From the IMG/VR virus record IMGVR_UViG_3300038436_000215, positions 1 through 28,069 of that record: a stretch of 28,069 bases of DNA. One strand, 5' to 3'. How positions within the stretch are numbered: the stretch's first letter is position 1; every line of letters begins with the position of its first letter. The notes under the pieces were generated by a model. The model searched no databases and was not told the origin of the DNA. It saw only the letters and a list, made by a program, of their open reading frames with translations. Positions 14,752 to 22,417 of the stretch are shown here, piece by piece. The position numbers and the translations under genes are program-made. Source of the DNA: a virus.

Positions 14752-14818
14752 GCTATGCCCCTTGTGTTAATTGTTTCGTTAGCAATGTGCAGTCCATTTC
14801 TGAGGAAGTCAAGGGGAA

Positions 14819-14836
14819 ATTAGCGTATTCGCTAAT
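14819..14836. promoter_or_regulatory. Operator-like palindrome, site 3 (perfect arms)
   Basis: ATTAGCG-TATT-CGCTAAT has two perfectly complementary 7-bp arms. It lies just past the stop of the zinc-ribbon gene and 68 bases upstream of the 93-residue gene. With its flanks (14818-14839) it matches site 4 at 21 of 22 positions. The same arms as sites 1 and 2, but a TATT spacer. Confidence 0.7.
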
Positions 14837-14839
14837 TTA

Positions 14840-15103
14840 TTACCGGGTTAGTTCATCACCAAACATTTTAGCTGTTTCTTTTTTACGCAGATGCCATTTA
14901 ATCTGATCCCAATCTTCTCTACGCGGCTTGCAGTTTTTAAGATGAGAAGTGTGGATCTCCGGGTTAAACTCATCATCTTCCGGAGGGACGCCGTTTATAA
15001 ATTCAACCGGCAGCCAGCTTCCCGATTTAGTTGGGAGTATCTTAAATCTAGTTTTACAATGTTTGCACGGGTAACTGCCGTAACAGCGGATGACGCCTTT
15101 CAT
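14840..15103 (-). CDS. Small zinc-ribbon-like phage protein
   Basis: This is an 87-residue protein. CKHC (14-17) and a later HTSHLKNC (51-58) give a Cys-Cys-His-Cys set that could hold one zinc, with a conserved-looking TKSGSWLPVEF strand between. Many phages carry short proteins of this plan near head genes; their role is unknown. Mu Com, a zinc-binding translational activator, has different spacing, so I do not assign it. Confidence 0.6.
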   Translation of the reverse strand: MKGVIRCYGSYPCKHCKTRFKILPTKSGSWLPVEFINGVPPEDDEFNPEIHTSHLKNCKPRREDWDQIKWHLRKKETAKMFGDELTR

Positions 15104-15112
15104 TTATTATTT

Positions 15113-15133
15113 ACTATTGTCTATTGACTATTT
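15113..15133. repeat. Heptanucleotide tandem repeat, three units
   Basis: ACTATTG, TCTATTG and ACTATTT follow each other directly in the spacer between two leftward genes. Heptamer tandem repeats in spacers are known in some bacterial genomes. Another heptamer array lies at 26535-26562. Confidence 0.5.
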
Positions 15134-15139
15134 TTTTTG

Positions 15140-15409
15140 TTAAACGATTTTTATTTGGGTGATGCGAAACTTTTTGAATATTTCTTTTGCTTCTTTGTTG
15201 TATCTCAAGAAACCGTTATAAGCAACTTCGCCATCAATCTTAAAAATATAACGAGTGCGATTGTCTCTAGTTCTTTCTTCATCGATAGTAACATTTGCAA
15301 ACGGCTGCGGAAGATACCAGCAGCCCGCTTTTGAACTCCATAAAAAACCGAATGTGCCGGGATAAAATTCGCCGGTATCGGATGGATTAAATAAGTTTTG
15401 TTGTGCCAT
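15140..15409 (-). CDS. Hypothetical small protein after gpG
   Basis: This is an 89-residue protein with a beta-rich sequence (GTFGFLWSSKAGCWYLPQPF, TRYIFKIDGEVAYNGFL) and a basic C-terminus. No family recognised. It starts one base after the gpG stop and so belongs to the head-morphogenesis operon. Confidence 0.6.
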   Translation of the reverse strand: MAQQNLFNPSDTGEFYPGTFGFLWSSKAGCWYLPQPFANVTIDEERTRDNRTRYIFKIDGEVAYNGFLRYNKEAKEIFKKFRITQIKIV

Positions 15410-15937
15410 TTATTTCCCCGAGATATGGTTTAAAATTCTTTTTTCAATTGAATTAAAATCTTCATTAGCCAGATTAAACGGGTTACGCTGTGGGAATTTT
15501 ACCGAGTGTGCCCGGAAAGAATATCCTTGCGTAATTCCCCGTTCTTCGAATGCTTTAAGTTTTTTGAAGCGACCGCTTTTATTTTTACTTCTTTTAAATG
15601 TTTCGCTGCGTGCAGGAAAGTTGACTGTTAATCCGAGAACATGAGTTGCCATGTAGCGTGCCGTAGCCGGCGGAAGATAAACCGCCGCATAGTTATTGCT
15701 AAAAATATTATTCATGGATCTTATTGCTGCACCTGTTTCTTGAAGTATTCTCTTTCCTTTTTTCCTTTTCCTATAAGCAGGCGATAGAGCGGCGAATGGT
15801 TGACCCGGGAGTGATTCTTCTTTTCTCCAGTTTCTTCCCACAGCGGACTGCATGTCACCGGCAATAACTTTATACAGATCTTCTTTGTTCTTAATTCGAT
15901 TAAAGATAGATAGTACTACGGGATCCCAAGTTGACAT
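15410..15937 (-). CDS. G: Phage virion morphogenesis protein (Mu gpG-like)
   Basis: This is a 175-residue protein. Near the N-terminus come VIAGDMQSAVGRNWRKEE, then PFAALSPAYRKRKKGKRILQETGAA, the typical gpG block (a W-x-x-L-S-x-x-T/Y-x-x-R-K-K motif followed by L-x-x-T-G). A strand-rich middle with TARYMATHVLG and a C-terminal helix complete it. In Mu-like and P2-like phages this family acts in tail completion or head-tail joining. It lies 22 bases after MuF, as F and G are ordered in Mu. Confidence 0.82.
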   Translation of the reverse strand: MSTWDPVVLSIFNRIKNKEDLYKVIAGDMQSAVGRNWRKEESLPGQPFAALSPAYRKRKKGKRILQETGAAIRSMNNIFSNNYAAVYLPPATARYMATHVLGLTVNFPARSETFKRSKNKSGRFKKLKAFEERGITQGYSFRAHSVKFPQRNPFNLANEDFNSIEKRILNHISGK

Positions 15938-15959
15938 AAATGCAATGCTCTGTTTTTAG

Positions 15960-16760
15960 TTATGAACGTTGAATTCTCATTTGTTGTTTGAATACTCTAA
16001 AGAGATCTCGATCGTATTCTTTTTTATTGGGAGTGAATACTGATTTACCCGGATTATAACGCCAGCTTTCAGGTATTAAGGATAGTGCAAGCTCTTTATA
16101 GTTGTTGCCGTCGCTTACTTTCAATCCCTCGCTATCCAATTCCTCTTTAGTAAGAGCGCGAGTATAGCAGCCGCAATTGAACCAATTTGGCGGGTATATT
16201 ATATCCCAGATAGGATCATTAATGTGAAAGACCAGATCGGCAAAGTGTGAGTGATCGTGGTTAAACCCTTCTCTTTCTATTTGTTTGTATTGCAAGTAAG
16301 GACGGCTTTCTTTATTAGCAATTTGAGACAAATATCTATTAGCATTATACCCGACGTTCGCATTTGTATTATAAATAGTTTTTAATCTATGAGGTGATCC
16401 AAGCTGGACAAGTCTTTCCGGATCGCCAAGCGCAAGGCGATCTTCTTCTGATAGGTCGTAATAACCGGGGACATCTTGTATTCTTTGTTTACCCCACCAA
16501 CCTTCGGTTTTTAAGTAGCCTTCAAGTCTACGCTGAAATTCTACAAACGTTAAACCTTTTTTTTGAGACTCAATCCATCTGTCTCTGATTGTTTGGAGAA
16601 GATCTAGCTTAAGAATTTTTGCGACGGTAAATGAACGCGAGTGTGCATCCTGCCAAACATCTTCCCAGTTCCACGAGATTTCGTAACCTTTGGATTCATA
16701 CCAATTGATGATTTCTATCGGTTCGAGACCGAGTAAGTAGTTTAGGTTAGGTGTTGGCAT
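15960..16760 (-). CDS. F: Phage head morphogenesis protein (MuF/SPP1 gp7 family)
   Basis: This is a 266-residue protein. The helical N-terminal half has SFTVAKILKLDLLQTIRDRW and VEFQRRLEGYLK. The hallmark C-terminal part has RLKTIYNTNANVGYNANRY and WFNCGCYTRALTKEEL, the motif Cys/His-rich region of MuF proteins. The family is a minor head protein bound to the portal and needed for head assembly and DNA packaging. Its start overlaps the stop of the PUA-like gene by one base. Length is shorter than Mu F (about 425), a common feature in relatives without a C-terminal extension. Confidence 0.87.
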   Translation of the reverse strand: MPTPNLNYLLGLEPIEIINWYESKGYEISWNWEDVWQDAHSRSFTVAKILKLDLLQTIRDRWIESQKKGLTFVEFQRRLEGYLKTEGWWGKQRIQDVPGYYDLSEEDRLALGDPERLVQLGSPHRLKTIYNTNANVGYNANRYLSQIANKESRPYLQYKQIEREGFNHDHSHFADLVFHINDPIWDIIYPPNWFNCGCYTRALTKEELDSEGLKVSDGNNYKELALSLIPESWRYNPGKSVFTPNKKEYDRDLFRVFKQQMRIQRS

Positions 16761-17137
16761 TATTCATAAACCTCATAACAATATCTAAATCCTTGAAACC
16801 CTTTCATTGGAATTGGCTCTCTTAATTTTGTTACAGGAGCTGCCACTTGAACCCAAATCTTTCCGGATTTATATTCACCGGTATAGCATTTAATATTTCC
16901 TAAGTCTTCATAGCCGATGATGTTCGCTCTGAATCTTATCGCCCCATCAAACAATAAATAGAAATAAAGTATGTCGTACTTTGGTTTACCAGGAAGATTA
17001 AATACCCAGTGATAATCCTCAATCTCATTCATCTTTAGAAAGGTGCGTTCCCATTCTTTGAGTCCCTTAGGTAAACGATTGATCCATTCATGAGGCATTG
17101 TTTTAATAATACCTACTGGCTGCTCGTTAAACTGCAT
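16760..17137 (-). CDS. PUA/ASCH-like small protein next to the methyltransferase
   Basis: This is a 125-residue protein. Strands DILYFYLLFDGAIRFRANIIGYE, then IWVQVAAPVTKLREPIPMKGFQGFRY, follow the pattern of PUA-fold proteins (ASCH/EVE types), which bind RNA or modified bases in a small barrel. The assignment is from pattern only. The gene overlaps the end of the DNA methyltransferase gene by 11 bases and precedes MuF directly, so it is co-expressed with both. A reader of modified phage DNA or an RNA-binding role are both possible. Confidence 0.55.
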   Translation of the reverse strand: MQFNEQPVGIIKTMPHEWINRLPKGLKEWERTFLKMNEIEDYHWVFNLPGKPKYDILYFYLLFDGAIRFRANIIGYEDLGNIKCYTGEYKSGKIWVQVAAPVTKLREPIPMKGFQGFRYCYEVYE

Positions 17138-17906
17138 TTAATCTTCTCCTTGCAATTCTGCAGTACTGAGAACTTATATCGCAACCGAGGAAATTTCTGT
17201 TAAGCAGTTTCGCTTGTTTAAGAGTTGTTCCACTTCCGGACATCGGATCAAAAACGAGATCTCCTTGATTAGTCCAGCTAAGGATGTGATCTCTTGCTAG
17301 ATCCTCCGGAAAGATTGCTGGATGTTCAAATGCAATTTTATCTTTACTTGTATGCATATACCCAACACGATAAAACCAAATATTACTTTTGATTTTTTCT
17401 TCTTGAATCCGGTTTATCTTTTTACGAGAAATTGATCCGTCTTTTTGCCTGAAGCCTACATTGTTTGTGCTACCTGCATATTTGCATGGCTCAATGATAG
17501 GATTAAATTTTACCGGCAAACCTTTTGAGAAAACAAACATATATTCAAATGCTTGCGCATATCTTTTATGAATGATCTGTTGAGGCATGGGATTCTGTTT
17601 CGCATAAATCATTGTCTCAAGATTGAAACCACACACTTCAACAAAATAGATCGCCTGTTTAAAACTCGTTAATGATTCTGATCCCTTTTTTGTTTGATCA
17701 TTAACAACCCAAACAATAACTCCTCCGGGTTTTGTAATTCTGAAAAGCTGATGAGCAATATCTTCGAATTGAAAATTATAACCCTTGTAATCTCTTAGAT
17801 TATCATAAGGAGGAGATGTTACGGTAAGATCAACAAGTTCATCGGGCAGCTTCTTCATAAAAACCGAAGCTTCCGAGCAATAAATTTTGTTGACACTAAT
17901 ATTCAT
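17127..17906 (-). CDS. DNA methyltransferase, beta class (N4-cytosine or N6-adenine)
   Basis: This is a 259-residue protein. The catalytic motif TSPPY is at 30-34, in the typical start context (NKIYCSEASVFMKKLPDELVDL). The SAM-binding motif I DPMSGSGTTLKQA is near the C-terminus (220-232), the order of beta-class enzymes. It transfers a methyl group to the exocyclic amine of C or A; the target is unknown. No restriction enzyme is nearby, so it is an orphan phage methylase probably shielding DNA. The frame stays open to an ATG 14 codons upstream (17946-17948); the chosen start fits the family but has no ribosome-binding site. The upstream leader is shared with the Dam gene. Confidence 0.88.
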   Translation of the reverse strand: MNISVNKIYCSEASVFMKKLPDELVDLTVTSPPYDNLRDYKGYNFQFEDIAHQLFRITKPGGVIVWVVNDQTKKGSESLTSFKQAIYFVEVCGFNLETMIYAKQNPMPQQIIHKRYAQAFEYMFVFSKGLPVKFNPIIEPCKYAGSTNNVGFRQKDGSISRKKINRIQEEKIKSNIWFYRVGYMHTSKDKIAFEHPAIFPEDLARDHILSWTNQGDLVFDPMSGSGTTLKQAKLLNRNFLGCDISSQYCRIARRRLNAV

Positions 17907-17942
17907 TATCAGTATTGTACCAAGTAATATTTTAATAAAATT

Positions 17943-17961
17943 TACCATCGGGATTTTAGCC
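17943..17961 (-). promoter_or_regulatory. Shared 19-bp leader element, copy 1
   Basis: On the plus strand this reads TACCATCGGGATTTTAGCC. The same word with two changes occurs at 21798-21816. Both copies lie 37-50 bases upstream of the likely start of a DNA methyltransferase gene, and both are followed by ATGGTA and a TTTATTAAA-like stretch. It is probably a promoter, regulator site or leader of common origin. Confidence 0.5.
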
Positions 17962-17985
17962 AGTTTGGGGTCGGATAATTGTTAA

Positions 17986-19536
17986 TTAATCATTGTTTAA
18001 TTGCTCATCAACTCTTGCTTGAATGCCGTTTATAAAAATTAATTTTGCCAAAGTTTGTTGAATATCTTTATCGTTCATATCCGGAAAAATTTTAACAAGA
18101 CTTTTCTTTAACACACTTTCGTCTTTACCTTCTTTAATCAGTTTAATAACCGGAGCAAGTAACTTTTCCATTTGAGACTGAAGCAAAGTATCTTTTAATC
18201 CATCGGCTTTTACTTTGTTTACTCCTTCACCTTCGGCGAACTCAACAGGCGAAAAGTTTTTATTATCAAACGGATTTTGATTTCCGGTTGTTTCAACTAC
18301 TTCAAATTCATCATCTTGCAGATTATAATTACGTTTATAATATGGTCGAGTGAATTTCACTCCTTGAGTTTTAAGACTGGCATCGCGTTCAGCTAAATCC
18401 TTTTTGACATCGCTCTCTTCATAAGCTCTGTACTGCGGATATTTAGCCGTGCCAAGATTAAGGTCAACAACGGAAATAAATATTTCATCAAATAATTCTT
18501 CGGTAAGATTTCTGTCGTCGAACGAAAGATCATTCTCAAATTCAGAACCGGCATCGGCTGAAGAGTAACCGCCTTTTTCATGCTGCTGCATTGAGAGAGA
18601 ATTCAATAAGATAGCTTTCTGAATAGCTTTATCTTGTGCATTAATAAAATCTTTATAAATATTCGAACTGGATTGAGAAGATCCTTCGCCAAGAATATCA
18701 ACGGAAGAATCATCGGGTATAACCGCAACTGCATCATGAACCATAGCCGCTAATTTATTGAGTAGATCGTTAGTTGAAGTTTCACCGGCTCCTCTCGGTT
18801 GTTTGCCGACTAAGTAAGGCATTGCATATTTTTCAACAAAGGTCATATAGAATCTAAGTCCACCTCGCTTGAATGCAACCGGCCAGAAACATCTGCTTAA
18901 AGCTTTATCGCCGTATGGATTTTCATAAGTAGGATTATTTTGTAAAACAATAAACCTATGTATCATCATCGGGTGAGCTCCGGGACCGGTGATGTGAACT
19001 TCGTTTGCTATGGTTTCCGGTTTATATATAAGATGATTGCTCTCGTTGAAGTAAAACCATTCGCGGGGCTTCTCTTGTATCTTAACCGGCAGCCAATACT
19101 TACCTATCTTGTCCCACACAATTTCAAAAACGGAATAACCCCAGTAGATTGGATTGAGAGATTGACTAACTAAATCTTTTGCACGGGTTTTAGGGAATTT
19201 AATATTGTTCTTCGATTGTAAATTTTTCAAAGCAAGTTCGCAAAGTTCAACTTCTTTGTCGGTCGCTTCATCGCCTTGCTCAATGCGCCAGTCCAAAGAT
19301 TTAACACCCATGTTCCTTCTCGCAATTGCTGCGGATACTTCTTCGTCTGCTAGTAAATCTTTGTATATGATTGCCGTTTGTCCGAGCTTGCGAAGAACCG
19401 GATCGGGATCCGGGAGCATACCGATTAAACCCCAATACCCGCCGTTGTAAATAGAACGAACGGCTATTTCTTCGGCAAGTTTTAGGTCTTCAAATTTTTT
19501 GAACTCGTTATCGTTAATCCAAATTCCGTTTGTCAT
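17986..19536 (-). CDS. Mu gp29-like portal protein (DUF935)
   Basis: This is a 516-residue protein. Near the N-terminus come PDPDPVLRKLGQTAIIYKDLLADEEVSAAI and the RRNMGVKSLDWRI strand, then SLNPIYWGYSVFEIVWDK, then HRFIVLQNNPTYENPYGDKALSRCFWPVAFKRGGLRFYM: the DUF935 portal signature. The acidic C-terminus may bind the scaffold. The portal forms the dodecameric ring through which DNA enters the head. Size and place after the terminase match Mu gp29 (512). A 63-base spacer with a palindrome separates it from the terminase gene. Confidence 0.92.
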   Translation of the reverse strand: MTNGIWINDNEFKKFEDLKLAEEIAVRSIYNGGYWGLIGMLPDPDPVLRKLGQTAIIYKDLLADEEVSAAIARRNMGVKSLDWRIEQGDEATDKEVELCELALKNLQSKNNIKFPKTRAKDLVSQSLNPIYWGYSVFEIVWDKIGKYWLPVKIQEKPREWFYFNESNHLIYKPETIANEVHITGPGAHPMMIHRFIVLQNNPTYENPYGDKALSRCFWPVAFKRGGLRFYMTFVEKYAMPYLVGKQPRGAGETSTNDLLNKLAAMVHDAVAVIPDDSSVDILGEGSSQSSSNIYKDFINAQDKAIQKAILLNSLSMQQHEKGGYSSADAGSEFENDLSFDDRNLTEELFDEIFISVVDLNLGTAKYPQYRAYEESDVKKDLAERDASLKTQGVKFTRPYYKRNYNLQDDEFEVVETTGNQNPFDNKNFSPVEFAEGEGVNKVKADGLKDTLLQSQMEKLLAPVIKLIKEGKDESVLKKSLVKIFPDMNDKDIQQTLAKLIFINGIQARVDEQLNND

Positions 19537-19564
19537 TTTTTATTTCCTTCAAATAATTTATATG

Positions 19565-19593
19565 GTAGAGACACAGCAATGCTGTGTCTCTAC
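19565..19593. repeat. Perfect REP-like palindrome between terminase and portal genes
   Basis: GTAGAGACACAGCA (19565-19578) and TGCTGTGTCTCTAC (19580-19593) are perfect reverse complements around one central base. There is no U-tract. GTAGAGAC-type palindromes are dispersed intergenic repeats in many bacterial genomes, so this may be an inserted host repeat, though it would also act as an RNA hairpin in the operon. Confidence 0.7.
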
Positions 19594-19599
19594 GAATAA

Positions 19600-21003
19600 T
19601 TACCAATAACCATTAAGTATTGATGTGCTTTCTCGTTTACCGCCGGATGCGATGATAACGGGACCGGCATTGCTCTTACGCGCATGTCTGTTTAATGCGA
19701 ATGCAAAAAATCTATCGGCATGACCGTGTTCGGTTTCGGTAGCTTCATAACGAACGTTACCGGCTGCGGTAACAACTGCTTTAACCGAATAGAAATCATC
19801 TCTTATTTTTTTATCTCTCGGTATCAATACTCTTCCGTTTTCAACTTGCACGTAAGCGTGAGTTGCAAGTTCTTCTTTAATTGCGTTTGTAAAAGTGACC
19901 GGTTCAACTTTAAATTTTCCGAAATCTTCTTGTGCTTCTTCGGCTATTTGCATACCAAGACCGGATGAATCTATACAGCATCTTCTTAAATTCGGGTGAG
20001 ATAAAATTTCGTATAAAATTTTCTTTTGATCACGGAATGAAAAATTCTGCATCTCGATAACTTGACGTGTATAATCAAGTTCGCCGATTGATTCGGTTAC
20101 CCAAATAACCGAGAAGTGTTTTCTCCTAGCAACGTCGAAGCCTGCGTATAAATTGCCGGTTGTTTCTTCAAGTGGTCTAAGAATATCATCTCGCATTACA
20201 TCGTTGATCATTGCGAAGCTTAATAAATGTGAAGATGAAGATGAACGTGGGATGCAATAATACTCTTCCATTATTGCTTCTTGGGTCATTCCGGAGAAGG
20301 AATCTTTTTTGAAATATTCTATTTCTTCTTCAGTTGCCGGTCTATTTAGCTTTTTGACTTTCTCTACTAAACCTTGAGCGATTGCATCATCGAGAGTCGT
20401 TTTATGGAGAGACCAATTCTCCATATCGCCATCTTTACCTTTATTAATTTCTTTAATGAGCTGATTGAAATAGGACTCTTCGCCGTTGTGAGTAGAGATG
20501 ATTCTAAGTTCAGCACCCCACATTGTTGAAGGTTTAGCAGCCTGAAAAAGTTTCTCTGCTTGTTCGTGATGAGCAAATTCGTCAAGGATAACACGACCGC
20601 CTTTGGATCTAAACTTAGTCGGGTTACTTGAGATAACATTTATCTCGCTCCCGGATGCATACTTAACGGTGTGGACTTTCACATCACGATCTTTATCTAT
20701 AATGCGCTCACCCATATCCTCGGCAATTGCACCGATAATTTCGTTCCACATTTTAACGTAGTCCATAAACTCTTCAGCAGCTGTTAAGTCTGCCGAAGAG
20801 AACCAAACTTCTTTTACTCTACCGGCAGCCGCATCTAATGCATTGTCGAAAGATTCAACATAGGTCATACCGATACGTCGTGACTTTTCTACTAATTTGA
20901 AACGGGATTTATCATTTAAATACCTCGCCTGGTAGGGCATGAAATACTTTTTGATAATTTGTTTAATTGCTTTCTCTTCGATATGTTGATTTGTCTCTGC
21001 CAT
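19600..21003 (-). CDS. Large terminase subunit (Mu gp28-like)
   Basis: This is a 467-residue protein. The ATPase domain has a Walker A-like VEKSRRIGMTY (38-48), Walker B GRVILDEFAH (136-145, Asp141 and Glu142) and coupling motif STHN (170-173). The RNase-H-like nuclease has acidic residues at Asp290 (YAGFDVARRKH), Asp345 (CCIDSSGLG) and Asp430 (GHADRFF). It pumps DNA into the prohead and cuts it; in Mu, packaging starts in the phage end and takes in some host DNA. Its ATG overlaps the Dam stop (TAATG). Confidence 0.93.
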   Translation of the reverse strand: MAETNQHIEEKAIKQIIKKYFMPYQARYLNDKSRFKLVEKSRRIGMTYVESFDNALDAAAGRVKEVWFSSADLTAAEEFMDYVKMWNEIIGAIAEDMGERIIDKDRDVKVHTVKYASGSEINVISSNPTKFRSKGGRVILDEFAHHEQAEKLFQAAKPSTMWGAELRIISTHNGEESYFNQLIKEINKGKDGDMENWSLHKTTLDDAIAQGLVEKVKKLNRPATEEEIEYFKKDSFSGMTQEAIMEEYYCIPRSSSSSHLLSFAMINDVMRDDILRPLEETTGNLYAGFDVARRKHFSVIWVTESIGELDYTRQVIEMQNFSFRDQKKILYEILSHPNLRRCCIDSSGLGMQIAEEAQEDFGKFKVEPVTFTNAIKEELATHAYVQVENGRVLIPRDKKIRDDFYSVKAVVTAAGNVRYEATETEHGHADRFFAFALNRHARKSNAGPVIIASGGKRESTSILNGYW

Positions 21004-21752
21004 TAATAGTTTTTTATAATTAATTCTTTGTAAATGTTGTTGACAATATTTTTTCGATTGATACCGTTAACCCTTTCAATCGGTTGTATGTTGAACTGCT
21101 TAAAGAGCTTTCTATTTTTCGGATGATCATCGAGAGTCAGCAGGAATCGTGCTTTTAGATTTTTTAATCTTTCTAAAAAATCTTCATAGTCCATACGTCC
21201 GGCTTTGTATTGATGACCTTGACGATAAGGTGGATCCAGGAAAAAGAAATTTTTCTCGAGATCATAAAATTCAAGGATCTCTCTATAATCTCGATTCTCC
21301 AGAGTAACTCGGTCTAATCTGTCAGAAACATGCTGTACATGCCTAAGCATGTTATTAAGAGATTTAGCCGGATTAGATTTTGCTGATCTCCCGAAATGAT
21401 CCCCTTGCGAACCGAATGATCTTTTTATTAAATAAAAAAATCTTGCAGCCTGTTGAATATCCGTTAATCCCTTTTGTTCTCTGATCTCTTCAAAAAGTGA
21501 TCTGCTGTGAATCATAAACTCAAGTTCTTTCTTCATTTCGGCAGGATGATATTTCACTACAAGAAATAAATTAGTGAGTCTGCTGTCTATGTCGTTATAA
21601 ACTTCAACATCAGCCCATTTTTCTTTATAGAATAAAATCCAACCGGCTCCACCGAATACTTCTATGTATCCATTGATGTCGCTTGGGATTTGGTCTGAGA
21701 TTATTTGTCTCAGTTGTTTCTTACCGCCAATCCATGAAATTAGACTATCCAT
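21003..21752 (-). CDS. dam: Dam-type DNA adenine methyltransferase (D12 class)
   Basis: This is a 249-residue protein. SAM-binding motif I is SWIGGKKQL near residue 5 plus YIEVFGGAGWILF near 30, and the catalytic motif FLDPPYRQG is near 172, the alpha-class N6-adenine layout. Dam relatives often methylate GATC, but the site cannot be told here. An upstream in-frame ATG (21801-21803) exists; the chosen ATG has AAGGAGT 5 bases before it. Operator site 4 lies 14 bases upstream, so the repressor may control it. Mu also makes a DNA modification (Mom), whose gene depends on Dam. Confidence 0.9.
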   Translation of the reverse strand: MDSLISWIGGKKQLRQIISDQIPSDINGYIEVFGGAGWILFYKEKWADVEVYNDIDSRLTNLFLVVKYHPAEMKKELEFMIHSRSLFEEIREQKGLTDIQQAARFFYLIKRSFGSQGDHFGRSAKSNPAKSLNNMLRHVQHVSDRLDRVTLENRDYREILEFYDLEKNFFFLDPPYRQGHQYKAGRMDYEDFLERLKNLKARFLLTLDDHPKNRKLFKQFNIQPIERVNGINRKNIVNNIYKELIIKNY

Positions 21753-21765
21753 TTGGTACTCCTTA

Positions 21766-21783
21766 ATTAGTGTATTCGCTAAT
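21766..21783. promoter_or_regulatory. Operator-like palindrome, site 4, upstream of dam
   Basis: ATTAGTG-TATT-CGCTAAT, one mismatch between the arms. It lies 14 bases upstream of the dam start and just next to the ribosome-binding site, so a bound repressor would block expression. With its flanks it matches site 3 at 21 of 22 positions. Confidence 0.7.
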
Positions 21784-21797
21784 TTAATAAACATAAA

Positions 21798-21816
21798 TAC
21801 CATCGGATTTTTAGCC
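21798..21816 (-). promoter_or_regulatory. Shared 19-bp leader element, copy 2
   Basis: On the plus strand this reads TACCATCGGATTTTTAGCC. It matches copy 1 (17943-17961) at 17 of 19 positions without gaps. It lies 46 bases before the dam start codon, followed by operator site 4. A weaker match (GGAATTTTAGCC) lies at 652-663. Confidence 0.5.
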
Positions 21817-21970
21817 TAAATTTTATTAAAAATGATCAAACCGGTAAATTTGAGCCCGGGTACCCTTCAAAATGCCGTTTAATTTCGATTAAACAGCGAT
21901 TAAAAACGACGATCTCTCGTGAATGGTAGGTTTCTACCCTAGAAATCGGTACAGGCGATTTATGAGCGAA
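21817..21970. other. Intergenic region with hairpins between small terminase and dam
   Basis: No gene is visible. GTTTAAT-TTCG-ATTAAAC (21877-21894) is a perfect 7-bp stem with a UUCG-type loop; GGTAG-GTTT-CTACC (21925-21938) is a second hairpin. ACGATCTCTCGT (21907-21918) is a short palindrome. Probably a transcript end or regulatory gap within the leftward block, with a fresh promoter for dam. Confidence 0.4.
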
Positions 21971-21988
21971 ATTTGCGAAGTCGCTAAT
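21971..21988. promoter_or_regulatory. Operator-like palindrome, site 5 (weaker)
   Basis: ATTTGCG-AAGT-CGCTAAT. The right arm fits the consensus fully, the left arm differs in one base and the spacer differs. It overlaps the last codons of the small terminase-like gene, at the head of the gap before dam. It may be a degenerate member of the family. Confidence 0.4.
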
Positions 21989-22415
21989 CTTCGGAATCAT
22001 CCTCATCCTCATCTATTTTTACACCGAGTTTTTCTTCGATTAGCTTTTTGGTTCGATCGGAAATTCCTTTATGCTCATCCTTTTTGTCTGGAGTCATTCT
22101 CGCTTGAACTAAAGGAGACGAAATAATTTTTTCATGGAGTGTATAGGTCCTCAACGCAGATAACGAAGTCTTTGGGTTAATATCCGCCTCTAGTTTATTG
22201 AGAGCAGTACGCAAAATTTCATAAGCTTGATCCTCGATAAGTTTACCTCGGTCAACAAATTCTTCTCGAAGCTTATCCCAATTCTCAACAGCTCTCCAGT
22301 TGTAAACAGTTTTACGGTTAACCTTTGATGGGAGCAATCGTACAATCGTGTCAACAGAGAATCCATATTTCACATAATAGTCCCTGGCAAGGTTTCGAAC
22401 ATCGGCAGCTTTCAT
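21984..22415 (-). CDS. Small terminase-like HTH protein
   Basis: This is a 143-residue protein. Residues 1-50 form a helix-turn-helix (ARDYYVKYGFSVDTIVRLLP, then VNRKTVYNWRAVENWDKLREEF), typical of phage terminase small subunits and of DUF1804/gp26-type proteins of Mu relatives. Helices follow, then a very acidic tail (DEDEDDSED). It probably recognises the packaging site and loads the large subunit, whose gene lies two genes downstream. The W-R-x-x-x-x-W motif supports this family. Confidence 0.72.
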   Translation of the reverse strand: MKAADVRNLARDYYVKYGFSVDTIVRLLPSKVNRKTVYNWRAVENWDKLREEFVDRGKLIEDQAYEILRTALNKLEADINPKTSLSALRTYTLHEKIISSPLVQARMTPDKKDEHKGISDRTKKLIEEKLGVKIDEDEDDSED

Positions 22416-22417
22416 TA

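Noticed and set aside
14840-15103. Com (translational activator of mom)
   Set aside because: Small and zinc-binding like Com, but Cys spacing and length differ and no mom gene is seen.
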